From contig NZ_FNXY01000006.1 of NCBI RefSeq assembly GCF_900108855.1, forward strand, positions 434,001-498,000: a stretch of DNA of 64,000 nt. Direction: 5' to 3'. This document shows positions 43,468 to 53,024 of this stretch, piece after piece. Numbering within the stretch: position 1 is the stretch's first letter; the number at the start of each line of letters is the position of its first letter. This DNA comes from Dyadobacter koreensis. Its GTDB lineage: Bacteria; Bacteroidota; Bacteroidia; Cytophagales; Spirosomataceae. The notes beneath the pieces are model-generated. The model was given only the letters and a program-made list of their open reading frames with translations. It had not been told where the DNA came from and did no database searches. The translations under genes and the position numbers were made by a program.

Positions 43468-46400
43468 CTACGATTTTTCATAAAGCCAAACACGTAGCAG
43501 TGACATTAGCTGGTCTATATCGACCGGCTTGGTAATGTAATCCGACGCGCCTGCATTTATGCATTTTTCCCTGTCGCCAGTCATGGCTTTGGCTGTGACA
43601 GCGATCACCGGAAGATTTTTCCATTGGTAATTTTCACGAATCCTTCGTGCCGTTTCGTAACCATCCATCTGAGGCATCATCATGTCAAGCAACACCACAT
43701 CGATTCCAGGATTGTCATGCAGCTTTTGAAGTGCTTCCTTGCCGTCCAGCGCCGTGATGACGTTCATTTTGTAATTCTCTAGTGATTTCGTGAGCGAGAA
43801 AATATTCCTCACGTCATCATCCGCAATCAGCACTGTTTTGTTTTTCAGGATCTGCTCAAGTGCGCCAAGTTTTTTGAAATCTCCATCGCGAACGGAAGGC
43901 TTCTTGCTTTCTTCAACAACATGTAAAAAAAGAGAAACTTCGTCCAGCATGCGTTGATAAGAATGGGCCGTTTTTACAATGATAGAATCTGCATATTGTT
44001 TGATCCGCAGCTCTTCTGACAGCGAAAGACTTTTTCCGGTGAAAATAATGATGGGCAGATTTTCAAATCCAGGGTTCTTTTTTGCCTCTTCCAAAGTTTC
44101 GTAAGCTCTCTTATCCGGAATGCCCATGTCGAGTATCACACAGTCAACCTCCTCTGTTTTAAGTGCTTCGATACCTTCTGAAACATTACTTCTAAGTTCA
44201 GAATTAATATTAAATGTTTCCAGGAAATAGGCCAGTGCTTTTGCATGCTGCGGGTTATCTTCTACGATCAGAACCTTTTTGGATTCCCGGCTTAATACAT
44301 ATTCGATCTTCTTGAAAATCTCCTGCATTTTTTCCAGCGCCATCGGCTTGTCAATAAAATCAACAGCACCCTTCATTAAACTTTCGTTCTTCAACTTATG
44401 CGAAGACATGATATGGACCGGGATATGACGCGTTTTCGGATTTGTTTTAAGCTTATCCATAACTTCCCAGCCGCTCATGACAGGCAGCTGAATATCCAGC
44501 AAAATCCCCTGCGGTCTGAAACTTTCTGCCAATTCCAAACCCTCATCACCGCGAACGGCAACAATTCCCTTATATCCTTTTTTACGGGTATAGTCTAGAA
44601 GCGATTTAGCAAAATTGGTATCATCTTCGATAATCAGAATGGATTTTTCACCCTCTGAGACCGCGCTCCGATCATCCGGAATACTTTCCGGAATTGATGT
44701 ACTCAGATAACGATAAGCCGACTCCTCAGGTTTTCTGACGGGAATCTCTTCTTTAGCTGCCATGAAAAAGTTCGCATTTTCAGGTGCAGAAGCAACCGCT
44801 GACTGAGAAACCGGGATTGTCAGGACAAACTCACTTCCTGTACCCGCCACGCTGGTAAGAGCAATTTCTCCGCCAAGCAATTTTACCAATTCACGGCTGA
44901 TCGACAGTCCCAGACCAGTTCCTCCATATTTCCTTTTGGTCGACCCATCTGCTTGTTGAAATGCCTCAAAAATCAGTTGTTGTTTTTCTGGCTGAATACC
45001 AATTCCGGTATCCTTAACAGCAAAACAGATTGATTTTTTATTTCCCGGATTCGGCTTAATAGTCAATTCTACTGAACCCTGGGAAGTGAATTTCAATGCG
45101 TTGGATATAAGATTTTTTAAAATTTGTTCCAGACGCATTCGGTCCGTTTCGATAAGTGCCGGAATATTTTCGTCAATAGTAATCCGGAAATCAAGATTTT
45201 TTTCTTTGGCAACCGGGCTGAAAAGTCCATTAAGATCGGATGTGATATCTTTGATGAATACGTTGGTATAATCGAGATCCATCTTTCCTGCCTCAATTTT
45301 TGAAAGATCAAGAATTTCATCAATTAAGCCTAGAAGCCCATTCCCCGACGACTGGATTACCGTGGCGTATTCTACTTGGTCACTATTCAGATTTTTCTCG
45401 TCGTTTTCAGCAAGTAAACGGCTAAGCAGCAGGATCGAGTTTAGCGGCGTGCGGAGTTCATGGGACATATTGGCCAGGAACTCAGACTTATAACGTGTCG
45501 TCAATTCCAGCTCTTCCGCTTTTTTCTGGATTTCTAAATTTTTTTCTTCCAGTAATCCGCTGCGTTCTTCAAGTTCTTCATTTGTCTGCTGAAGTTCTTC
45601 CTGTTGCACACGCAATTCTTCTTCAGATGCCTGAAGTTTTTGCGCTTGTGCTTCCAGCTCCGCATTCAGATTTTCAAGTTCGTTGTGCTGCGTCTGCAAT
45701 TCTTCCGATTGCGCCTGTGTTTCTTCAAGAAAATCTTGAAGTTTCACATAATCGAGTGCGGCGTTAACTCCGATAGAGAGCATTTCAAGATTATTCGTCA
45801 GGAAAAGCATTTCCAGTTCGTTTGGCTCACGGAGCAGCCCAAGTTCAATAACCCCGATACATTCATTTGCATACACCAAAGGTAAAATGACCAGACATAC
45901 CGGCGGTGTTTGGCCAATTGATGAATTAACCGACACATAATTTTCAGGCAAATCGCGAATAATAACGGGCATTTTGCTTTTAATAACCTGTCCTGAAAGT
46001 CCCTCGCCGCCTCTGATCAAATCCGGAGCGTTGGTTGCCGCGAATGATCCGGCAAGTTTGTAGTTCCAGTCTTTGTCCAGAATGTATACCGTTCCAAGCG
46101 GCGCATTTATATAACCCGTAATGATTTCGATAAGGTTTTCTGCCAGTTTAAGCAAGATTCTTTCGCCACGAATGGCATCGCTTAATTTCACTGTACCAGC
46201 CTGGAGCCAGTTTTTATTAGACAAATCGTTGAAAGTTTGTTCCAGAGATCCGGTCATGCTGTTCAATGCTACCGAAATCCTCCCAAGTTCGTCGTCGTTT
46301 TCATCTGTACTTCTGACTGTGTAATCTCCCTCGGAGACTAGTTTTGTAATACCTTCAATGACGTTGATTCTTTGTCTGGTATGTTCGTACACCGCCTCTG

Positions 46401-47076
46401 CTTCTTTTTGTTTTCTTATTCGGTCGTCCAGGTCTTTTTTGATTCTGATATATGCAAAACCGGTTATCAGAATCGAAATGATAGCAGCCAGCAAAAGCAG
46501 GATTGGGGTATAAGTGATATAAACCTGCTGCGCTTCTGTGCGTTCTGTCAATATTTTGTTTTCCTCAAGCTTGATGCGCTCAACGACCAGACGCAGCTGG
46601 TCCATAACATTTTTTCCCTTGATCATTTCCTTTTGACGTTCGGCGACGTCAAAAGCGAAGGCTTCATTCTTTTTTGTCCTGTCGATGGTTTTTTGCATTT
46701 GAATAAACTTAGCTTCGTAAAGCTTTTTTACCTCTGCCAAATTCCGATGCTGAACAGGATTGTCAATAGTCAGATCTGTTAGCGAATTATAATTGGCAGT
46801 TGTTTTTTCATAAGCGCCATTGTAAGGTTCAAGAAAGGATTCGTCAAGAGTCACCAGAAAGCCGCGTTGGCCGGTTTCTGCGTCTTTAATATTGGAAATA
46901 ATATTTTCAGCTTCTATCAAAACCTGGTTGGTATGATTGACGAGCCGGGAATTGGAGATTAGTTTTTGAGTACTGTAAAATGATGCGACGAGGCTTAATA
47001 TCAATAACAGTACCGAGAAAGAAAAGACAATTTGTAATTGCTTGATAATGGAAGTGGAAGAAGAGGTATTTGGCAT
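43468..47076 (-). CDS. Membrane hybrid histidine kinase, CHASE3-HAMP-GAF, three receivers
   Basis: 1202 residues. A transmembrane helix (LQIVFSFSVLLLILSLVASF) is followed by a CHASE3 sensor at about 40-180 (EAENIISNIKDAETGQRGFL), a second helix (TPILLLLAAIISILITGFAY), HAMP at about 212-280, and GAF at about 315-455 (APLGTVYILDKDWNYKLAGS). A Glu/Gln-rich coiled coil lies at about 455-525. HisKA has H539 in NMSHELRTPLN, and the ATPase has NLISNALKFT, DTGIGI and KYGGTGLGLSIS. Three receivers end the protein (LLDIQLPVMSGW; VILDMGIPDKRAYE, which is less canonical; LLDMMMPQMDGYE). It is cotranscribed with CheR/CheB and probably the centre of this pathway. Signal unknown. Confidence 0.95.
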   Translation of the reverse strand: MPNTSSSTSIIKQLQIVFSFSVLLLILSLVASFYSTQKLISNSRLVNHTNQVLIEAENIISNIKDAETGQRGFLVTLDESFLEPYNGAYEKTTANYNSLTDLTIDNPVQHRNLAEVKKLYEAKFIQMQKTIDRTKKNEAFAFDVAERQKEMIKGKNVMDQLRLVVERIKLEENKILTERTEAQQVYITYTPILLLLAAIISILITGFAYIRIKKDLDDRIRKQKEAEAVYEHTRQRINVIEGITKLVSEGDYTVRSTDENDDELGRISVALNSMTGSLEQTFNDLSNKNWLQAGTVKLSDAIRGERILLKLAENLIEIITGYINAPLGTVYILDKDWNYKLAGSFAATNAPDLIRGGEGLSGQVIKSKMPVIIRDLPENYVSVNSSIGQTPPVCLVILPLVYANECIGVIELGLLREPNELEMLFLTNNLEMLSIGVNAALDYVKLQDFLEETQAQSEELQTQHNELENLNAELEAQAQKLQASEEELRVQQEELQQTNEELEERSGLLEEKNLEIQKKAEELELTTRYKSEFLANMSHELRTPLNSILLLSRLLAENDEKNLNSDQVEYATVIQSSGNGLLGLIDEILDLSKIEAGKMDLDYTNVFIKDITSDLNGLFSPVAKEKNLDFRITIDENIPALIETDRMRLEQILKNLISNALKFTSQGSVELTIKPNPGNKKSICFAVKDTGIGIQPEKQQLIFEAFQQADGSTKRKYGGTGLGLSISRELVKLLGGEIALTSVAGTGSEFVLTIPVSQSAVASAPENANFFMAAKEEIPVRKPEESAYRYLSTSIPESIPDDRSAVSEGEKSILIIEDDTNFAKSLLDYTRKKGYKGIVAVRGDEGLELAESFRPQGILLDIQLPVMSGWEVMDKLKTNPKTRHIPVHIMSSHKLKNESLMKGAVDFIDKPMALEKMQEIFKKIEYVLSRESKKVLIVEDNPQHAKALAYFLETFNINSELRSNVSEGIEALKTEEVDCVILDMGIPDKRAYETLEEAKKNPGFENLPIIIFTGKSLSLSEELRIKQYADSIIVKTAHSYQRMLDEVSLFLHVVEESKKPSVRDGDFKKLGALEQILKNKTVLIADDDVRNIFSLTKSLENYKMNVITALDGKEALQKLHDNPGIDVVLLDMMMPQMDGYETARRIRENYQWKNLPVIAVTAKAMTGDREKCINAGASDYITKPVDIDQLMSLLRVWLYEKS

Positions 47077-47080
47077 AGCA

Positions 47081-48688
47081 TTATTGGTAAAGCTTGTCTG
47101 TATTTAGAGCGTTTACAGCTTGATTTGTCTGGGTTAAAGGTAAAATTAATATAAAACTTGCACCTCTATTCTCGCTGCTTTTTGCAGAAATAAGGCCATT
47201 ATGTTTATCCATAATTTTTTTAGCAATCGCCAGTCCGATTCCCGTACCTTCATAACTGCTCTGATTGTTAAGTCTTTGAAAAATGACGAAAATCCGGTCC
47301 AGGAATTTCTCGTCAAAACCAATACCGTTATCGCTGATTGTTATGCGACAGAAATCTCCGGTTGGTGAAACTGGCGAATCTTCATTCAGTGATTCAATAA
47401 TTTCCCCCGTTATGGAAATTACAGGAGAGATGTCCGGCTTGGAAAATTTCAATGCATTGCTGATCAGGTTTTGAAAAACCTGGCGGATCTGGCTTGGGAT
47501 TGTTTCTACAACAGGAAGGCTGTCAATAGTAAGAACTGCGTTTTTGTCCCGTATATTTTCCTCAAAATCTCCCAAAATCTCATCAATCAGCTCGTTAAGA
47601 TTCGTCTGAGAAAAATTCGCCGAAATAGACAGACGGGAATAATCCAGCAAATCGCTGATCAGGCTTGACATACGTTTCGAGGAACTGATCGATCTGTCGA
47701 GATAGGATTCGGCTTCAATGTTTCCGGTTAAAAATTTGTCTTTTATAATATGGTTAAAAGTCTGAATCTTCCGCAAAGGCTCTTTGAGGTCATGTGAAAC
47801 GACCCAGGCAAATTGCTGAAGCTCATGATTTGTTGTTTCAAGTTCGGAGTTTTTCAATACCAGTTCCCTCGTTCGCTGCTCAACTTTATGTTCCAGCACT
47901 TCATTTGCCATTTTTTGCTGATGTATATCGGTATAGGTTCCAACCCAGCGAATGACATTTCCCTGCTGAATAACAGGAATGATTTTTAGCAGAAAATATC
48001 GGTATTCTCCGCTGGAAAGTTGCTTTAAACGAAGATCACAGGAAAATTCCGAACCTTTTAGAAGTGCTTCTTTCCAGCTTTCGCAAGAGGGATCATCCGG
48101 ATGCGTCTCAGGTAAATGGAGTGTGTCTTCCGAATACTGATACCAGTGCTCATTGACATATTCAATTTTCCCATCGGTTGACATGGTGAAAGCAATCTGC
48201 GGGAGAGATTCAAGAACGAACTGCAGTTCCTGCATGTGCGCTGCAAGATTTTCCTGGGCCTGCTTCCGGGTTTCTATTTCATTCTGAAGGGAAAGCTGAA
48301 TCGCTTTAAGTTCCTGCTGTTGTTCGTATAGTTTATTAAACGTTTTAACCTTCAGCAGTAAAATATCCGGATCGACCGGCTTGGTCAGATAATCGATACC
48401 GCCGGAAGTATAACCTTTCGTAATAAATTTTTTCTCCTTATTAACAGCTGAAAGAAAAAGAATTGGAATGTCTTTGGCCTTATTGAAGCCTGAAATGGCT
48501 TCGGCAACTTCAAAACCATCCATACCAGGCATCTGCACATCCATAATGATGAGCGAATACGTATTGTGAAGTATTTTTTTTAAAGCCTCCTCCCCGGATT
48601 CAGCACTGTCAGTTTTAAAATTATGCAGTTCAAGAATTTTCTTCAGCGGGAGGATATTTTCGGATCTATCGTCAACAATAAGAATCAT
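47081..48688 (-). CDS. REC-PAS histidine kinase, soluble
   Basis: 535 residues. Receiver at 1-120 (ILIVDDRSENILPLKKILEL, D50 in IIMDVQMPGMDGFE), short coiled coil, PAS at about 150-265 (FVLESLPQIAFTMSTDGKIE), HisKA with H299 (WVVSHDLKEPLRKIQTFN) and ATPase at about 390-520 (NLISNALKFS, DNGIGF, YEGTGIGLAIA). No membrane segment. The output may go to the hybrid kinase or the single receiver encoded downstream. First gene of the five-gene operon, four bases before the hybrid kinase gene. Confidence 0.94.
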   Translation of the reverse strand: MILIVDDRSENILPLKKILELHNFKTDSAESGEEALKKILHNTYSLIIMDVQMPGMDGFEVAEAISGFNKAKDIPILFLSAVNKEKKFITKGYTSGGIDYLTKPVDPDILLLKVKTFNKLYEQQQELKAIQLSLQNEIETRKQAQENLAAHMQELQFVLESLPQIAFTMSTDGKIEYVNEHWYQYSEDTLHLPETHPDDPSCESWKEALLKGSEFSCDLRLKQLSSGEYRYFLLKIIPVIQQGNVIRWVGTYTDIHQQKMANEVLEHKVEQRTRELVLKNSELETTNHELQQFAWVVSHDLKEPLRKIQTFNHIIKDKFLTGNIEAESYLDRSISSSKRMSSLISDLLDYSRLSISANFSQTNLNELIDEILGDFEENIRDKNAVLTIDSLPVVETIPSQIRQVFQNLISNALKFSKPDISPVISITGEIIESLNEDSPVSPTGDFCRITISDNGIGFDEKFLDRIFVIFQRLNNQSSYEGTGIGLAIAKKIMDKHNGLISAKSSENRGASFILILPLTQTNQAVNALNTDKLYQ

Positions 48689-48896
48689 AGGCAGAAAGCG
48701 AAATTTTCGAGAAACCAGTCCTGGTATCGGTTCATACCTTTATCCAACTTTTTCATGGGATAAATTCTTCTCATTACTAAAAATTATAGATTTATATGTG
48801 TATACGTAAATATCATACCAAAGACGCAGTTTTATTTTAAAACCTGGCCCTCTAAATGCCAAAACAATTTGATATCCGTGAATATTTAATAAATAG

Positions 48897-49343
48897 CTAT
48901 ATCTTCAATAGCCCATCATCTTTTAGGTACTTAATGAACTGAGCGATATCATAACCATTCATTTCTGTAACTTTCTTCTTGAAAAGCGAATGTCTGCTAC
49001 CATATGTAAAATCGTTTATCGCTTCATCTGTAATGAGTTTTAGTTCATCAATCCATTTCTGAATTGTGATCAGCGGATGTATGTACGGTTTCTCAAAATC
49101 GTCAGTGATGGCTTTTCTGTGTTTTACTCTTGTAAGCTCTATGATCGCGTCAACAATGTATTGCTGATCTGTGGAATATTTTGTATCCTCATTGCTTTCC
49201 TCGATTTTTGAAAGAAAAACGTGAATTTCTTCCAGCAAAGTCTTTTCTATTTTGGATTGCTGCGGCATATTTTGAACATTTAGCATTAAAACTGGGGAAT
49301 TATTTCCCTTGTTACCACTTGTTTTCAATGAGCGGTTACACAC
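48897..49343 (-). CDS. Helical protein of unknown function
   Basis: 148 residues from an ATG at 49343. The sequence before MLNVQNMPQQSK (49286) is polar and unstructured, so that ATG or the one six codons later is an alternative. Mostly helical (TLLEEIHVFLSKIEESNEDT, QYIVDAIIELTRVKHRKAIT, ITIQKWIDELKLITDEAIND). No signal or membrane segment. Not recognised. Confidence 0.65.
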   Translation of the reverse strand: MCNRSLKTSGNKGNNSPVLMLNVQNMPQQSKIEKTLLEEIHVFLSKIEESNEDTKYSTDQQYIVDAIIELTRVKHRKAITDDFEKPYIHPLITIQKWIDELKLITDEAINDFTYGSRHSLFKKKVTEMNGYDIAQFIKYLKDDGLLKI

Positions 49344-49483
49344 CTGGATATGTTTACAGACTTGTTTGTATTAATTCAAATATTATTCCGATTATAAGGG
49401 TTAGTGGAACAGAATTTGAGAGCCAGAAAGCACTAATTAGGTAATATTGTTTTAATTATATTAATTATTAACTTAATAAAATT

Positions 49484-49750
49484 ATGGCCAAAGGAAATCA
49501 TCTTAGCGGCCTTGATATGACGACAAGGCGAAAAGCATCATCCCGCGCTTTCGAGGATATGAAAGCAGGAAAAGGTGAGACTGCCAAAACAAATAACCCG
49601 GTTACTCAGGAGAAAAAGTTGGAAAGAGTAGGGACAGGCAGTCGGGAAAAGAAAGTAACAGCGGAAGAGCCTTATTTCAAAGCCCGGCTCACCGTGCGTG
49701 AAAGAAAAACAAGCCGCGTAAAAACCGGTGTCAGTATTGCAGACGAATAG
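49484..49750 (+). CDS. Small Lys/Arg-rich protein of unknown function
   Basis: 88 residues, highly basic and without hydrophobic core (LDMTTRRKASSRAFEDMKAG, RLTVRERKTSRVKTGVSIAD). It looks intrinsically disordered. Nucleic-acid binding is possible but unsupported. A good terminator follows 24 bases downstream, which supports a real gene. Confidence 0.65.
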   Translation: MAKGNHLSGLDMTTRRKASSRAFEDMKAGKGETAKTNNPVTQEKKLERVGTGSREKKVTAEEPYFKARLTVRERKTSRVKTGVSIADE

Positions 49751-49774
49751 TTTGAGTGAATAACCTGATAGTTT

Positions 49775-49808
49775 AACGAGCGGCCGGTAAAATGGCTGCT
49801 CGTTTTTT
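49775..49808 (+). terminator. Intrinsic terminator after small basic gene
   Basis: AACGAGCGGCC (49775-49785) pairs with GGCTGCTCGTT (49794-49804), with one G-T pair, followed by TTTTTT. Confidence 0.9.
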
Positions 49809-49834
49809 GTTATAGTTTTGGATACATTATCAAT

Positions 49835-50722
49835 CTATGAATCCCGGAAAGCGGAAGGCGTTGCCCCTGTTTTTTTCTTGAATATTCTTGAAAAATAAAA
49901 TTCAGATTCAAAGCCCGTCTTGTAAGCAACTTCGGAAACCGACAGCGTAGTTTCCCGAAGCATCTGTCCGGCTTTGTCCAGTTTTAATTTTAAATGATAT
50001 TGGCCGGGGGAGATACCTATCACTTCTTTGAAAGCTTTTCTGAACCACACGTAACTTACATGGTGCTTGGAAGCAATTTTCTCCATATCAAGCGCTTCCA
50101 TCCAGTTTTCATGAAGCTGGTAACGTATGTGATGAACGATCTTTTCTTTCCGCGATCGCAGGGTGTCGGACATAAGGGCGGATGCGTAAACCAGACCCAG
50201 AAGCTGTATGACCAGGCAGGAAGAGATTTGTTTGAAGGCAATCCCTTCAAATTTCAAAGTGTCGATAAGTCTGATAAATACATTCAGAAGCTCAGCGTCA
50301 AAACCAATATTGATAATGGGATTGCCCGCTTTGAAACAATCCTGGCGCATGATATATTCAGAATAAGGTCCTCCGAAACCAACCCAGAATTCTTCCCATC
50401 CTGTATCTTCCGAAGGTCTGTAACGGTGCCAGACGTTCGGGAAAAGCAAGAAGGCTGTACCTGCTTCTACAATTGTAGGCGGGACATTTTCACTTTCAAA
50501 AACCCCAACTCCATTCGAAATATAAACCAACTGAAATTCATGGATAACGCGCCCTTTTTCCCAGTTGAAACAATATGCGTCCGGGTGATTTCCATCCGGA
50601 TAGTTTCTTTTCGCCTGATGTACGTTATGCCCTACATTCAAAATAGAAACTCCCCAGTTAGGTTCTGAATCGACCAGCTGCTGAAGCTGTTGCGTATTGA
50701 AATACTTTCGGTATAGCTCCAT
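49835..50722 (-). CDS. AraC family transcriptional regulator
   Basis: 295 residues. The N-terminal cupin-type sugar-sensing domain (NYPDGNHPDAYCFNWEKGRV, EAGTAFLLFPNVWHRYRPSE) is followed by the C-terminal double helix-turn-helix (ALDMEKIASKHHVSYVWFRK, TTLSVSEVAYKTGFESEFYF). It is divergent from the isomerase-family gene at 50900, so it probably regulates that gene. Confidence 0.93.
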   Translation of the reverse strand: MELYRKYFNTQQLQQLVDSEPNWGVSILNVGHNVHQAKRNYPDGNHPDAYCFNWEKGRVIHEFQLVYISNGVGVFESENVPPTIVEAGTAFLLFPNVWHRYRPSEDTGWEEFWVGFGGPYSEYIMRQDCFKAGNPIINIGFDAELLNVFIRLIDTLKFEGIAFKQISSCLVIQLLGLVYASALMSDTLRSRKEKIVHHIRYQLHENWMEALDMEKIASKHHVSYVWFRKAFKEVIGISPGQYHLKLKLDKAGQMLRETTLSVSEVAYKTGFESEFYFSRIFKKKTGATPSAFRDS

Positions 50723-50899
50723 ATATCAATAAGTGTAAGTAATTCATCAAAATCTACATTGAACATGAGATTGACTTTGTCCTACTTTTGTCTGGTAAAT
50801 TACTAAAATAAAGTCTTTTAAAAGAGAATCCGGCCACAGTTTATTTTTCGTATTCAGTTCCAACTTTTCCGACCTTACTCAACATATGTATTTTTTGAT

Positions 50900-52339
50900 A
50901 TGGCAAAAACCGTAAATTATTCGTTAAAAGCTGGGCTGTTCGGGATAGGATTGGAGGCTTACTGGAATCAATTTGAAGGACTTGAAGAGCGACTGAAAAG
51001 TTATCTTGAAATCGTCGAAAACAATCTGACAGCATTTGGTGCTGAAATCGTTAATCTGGGTTTGATCGATACGCCTGAAAAGGCAGTGCAGGCCGGCCAT
51101 CAGTTCAGGCAACAGGATGTTGATCTTATTTTTTTGTATGTAACAACTTATGCGCTCTCTGCTACTGTTTTGCCTGTAGTTCTTCGTGCCAAGGTTCCGG
51201 TCATTGTATTAAACCTTGTTCCGGAAGCGGCGATTGATTATAAATCTTTCAACCTGATCAGTGACCGAACGCGTATGACAGGTGAATGGCTTGCCTATTG
51301 TTCCGCCTGTTCTGTCCCTGAAATTGCCAATGTATTCAAGCGTTCCAATATCCCGTTTTTCCAGGTCACCGGTATGTTGCGCCACGATCCGGCTGCATGG
51401 GATCAAATCAGGGAATGGATTGAAGCTGCCCGGGTAGCGAATATTATGGCTCACAATCGGCTGGGCGTTATGGGGAATTATTATAGTGGCATGCTAGACA
51501 TTTATTCTAACCTGACGCTGCAATGTGCTACATTTGGCGGTCATGTGGAAGTTATCGAAGTCGATGAGTTGTCGGATCTGACGCAGCATATTGATAAGGG
51601 AGAGGTAAACGCAATGTTGAAAGAATTCGATTTGCACTTCGATATCCAGCCGGATTGTTCTTCTGAGGAATTGGTTCGGTCCGCAAAGACAGCTGTGGCC
51701 CTGCATAAACTTGTGGAGAAACATAAGCTCGGATCTATGGCTTATTATCACAAGGGGACTGGAAATCCGTTAAATGAAGATGCGATGAGTTCGGTGATTT
51801 TGGGGAATTCACTGTTGACGTCAAGAGGAATTCCGGTTGCCGGTGAATATGAGATCAAAAATGCTCAGGCGATGAAAATCATGGACAGCTTCGGATCTGG
51901 CGGCTCTTTCACCGAATACTATGCGATGGATTTTTTGGATGACGTAGTTTTAATGGGGCACGACGGACCGGGACATATCGCCATTGCCGAAGGAAAAACC
52001 AAGGTCCGTCCGCTTTATGTTTATCATGGTAAGGTTGGAAATGGCCTTTCCGTAGAAATGTCTGTGCGGCACGGCCCTGTTACATTGTTGTCAGTCGTCG
52101 AAACTTTTGACGGTAAAATTTCACTGCTTGTCGCAGAGGGCGAGTCGGTGGAAGGCCCGATTCTGGAAATTGGAAACACAAACAGCAGGTATAAGTTTTC
52201 GATCGGAGCCCGAAAGTTTGTAGAAGATTGGAATGATCAGGGGCCTGCCCACCACTGTGCAGTAGGTATCGGTCATATCGCATCCAAAATCAGGAAACTT
52301 GGGGCACTGTTAAATATTAAGACCGTTCAAATCTGTTAA
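50900..52339 (+). CDS. L-arabinose/L-fucose isomerase family protein
   Basis: 479 residues. It resembles the araA/fucI-related family: VKAGLFGIGLEAYWNQFEGL-type N terminus (seen here as LKAGLFGIGLEAYWNQFEGL), VPVIVLNLVPEAAIDYKSFN and VMGNYYSGMLDIYSNLTLQC. A likely metal site lies in MDFLDDVVLMGHDGPGHIAI. These isomerases convert aldoses and ketoses with Mn. The substrate of this divergent branch is not established. The AraC neighbour supports a role in sugar use. No kinase or epimerase gene is adjacent. Confidence 0.85.
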   Translation: MAKTVNYSLKAGLFGIGLEAYWNQFEGLEERLKSYLEIVENNLTAFGAEIVNLGLIDTPEKAVQAGHQFRQQDVDLIFLYVTTYALSATVLPVVLRAKVPVIVLNLVPEAAIDYKSFNLISDRTRMTGEWLAYCSACSVPEIANVFKRSNIPFFQVTGMLRHDPAAWDQIREWIEAARVANIMAHNRLGVMGNYYSGMLDIYSNLTLQCATFGGHVEVIEVDELSDLTQHIDKGEVNAMLKEFDLHFDIQPDCSSEELVRSAKTAVALHKLVEKHKLGSMAYYHKGTGNPLNEDAMSSVILGNSLLTSRGIPVAGEYEIKNAQAMKIMDSFGSGGSFTEYYAMDFLDDVVLMGHDGPGHIAIAEGKTKVRPLYVYHGKVGNGLSVEMSVRHGPVTLLSVVETFDGKISLLVAEGESVEGPILEIGNTNSRYKFSIGARKFVEDWNDQGPAHHCAVGIGHIASKIRKLGALLNIKTVQIC

Positions 52340-52345
52340 CCGGTA

Positions 52346-52921
52346 CTATTCAATATTTCGGATCTTGATATTCATATCGTGCGGTGCGGTTTCATCACCA
52401 CCAAAATAGGGAAGAAGTTTGTAGGATATACCCAGGCCGCCAGAACAATGACGGGGCATGACAGTTGTATTTCCGTTTAGTACAAAAATATAAGTATTAT
52501 TTGAAGTGCTGAGTTTGTAGCTGGAAGATTTTCCAAGTTCGACAATCCCTAATTCTCTTTCCTGACGCTGGCCGGCGACGTAAACATAAGCATAGATACG
52601 CAAGGCATTTTCCCGCCAGTTCCATCCAAAACGCGCGCTGTTTTCGTGATGCTGCGTATTGCAGTCCGAAAATCCGAGGAGCTTGTTAATATCATGCTGA
52701 TTGCCCGCGTCAGCCGTCTGGTATATACAGGTACTATCAAAAATCGCCTGGAATTTCAACTCGCTTCCGGTAAAAAGGCCGTTGGAGTTATTGTCGATCT
52801 CATGATTTCCCTTGCTGATTTTATAGGTAATATAATCGTCTCCGAAGCTCGGGGAATTTCCAAGCCATTGACATGAAGAGAATGAAAATAAAACAAATAG
52901 AACTAAAAAACTGAGTTTCAT
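52346..52921 (-). CDS. Putative lipoprotein
   Basis: 191 residues from the ATG at 52921, which opens a lipoprotein signal (KLSFLVLFVLFSFSSCQW, lipobox FSSC). An upstream ATG at 52942 would add 7 polar residues. The mature part is beta-rich (YITYKISKGNHEIDNNSNGL, ENALRIYAYVYVAGQRQERE) with conserved-looking Cys and Trp. It is anchored in the envelope. Function unknown. It is convergent with the isomerase-family gene. Confidence 0.8.
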   Translation of the reverse strand: MKLSFLVLFVLFSFSSCQWLGNSPSFGDDYITYKISKGNHEIDNNSNGLFTGSELKFQAIFDSTCIYQTADAGNQHDINKLLGFSDCNTQHHENSARFGWNWRENALRIYAYVYVAGQRQERELGIVELGKSSSYKLSTSNNTYIFVLNGNTTVMPRHCSGGLGISYKLLPYFGGDETAPHDMNIKIRNIE

Positions 52922-53024
52922 CGGATCCGGTTTACAAGTCACAAAAACAAAAACTATGAAGTTTCTGATTGTTTCAAAACTTCATAGTAACGAACCGTTC
53001 TGTAGAATAATGTGTGACGACTAC

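Noticed and set aside
49994..50668. 224-codon ORF antisense to the AraC gene
   Set aside because: The minus-strand AraC frame has complete helix-turn-helix motifs, so the plus ORF is a shadow.
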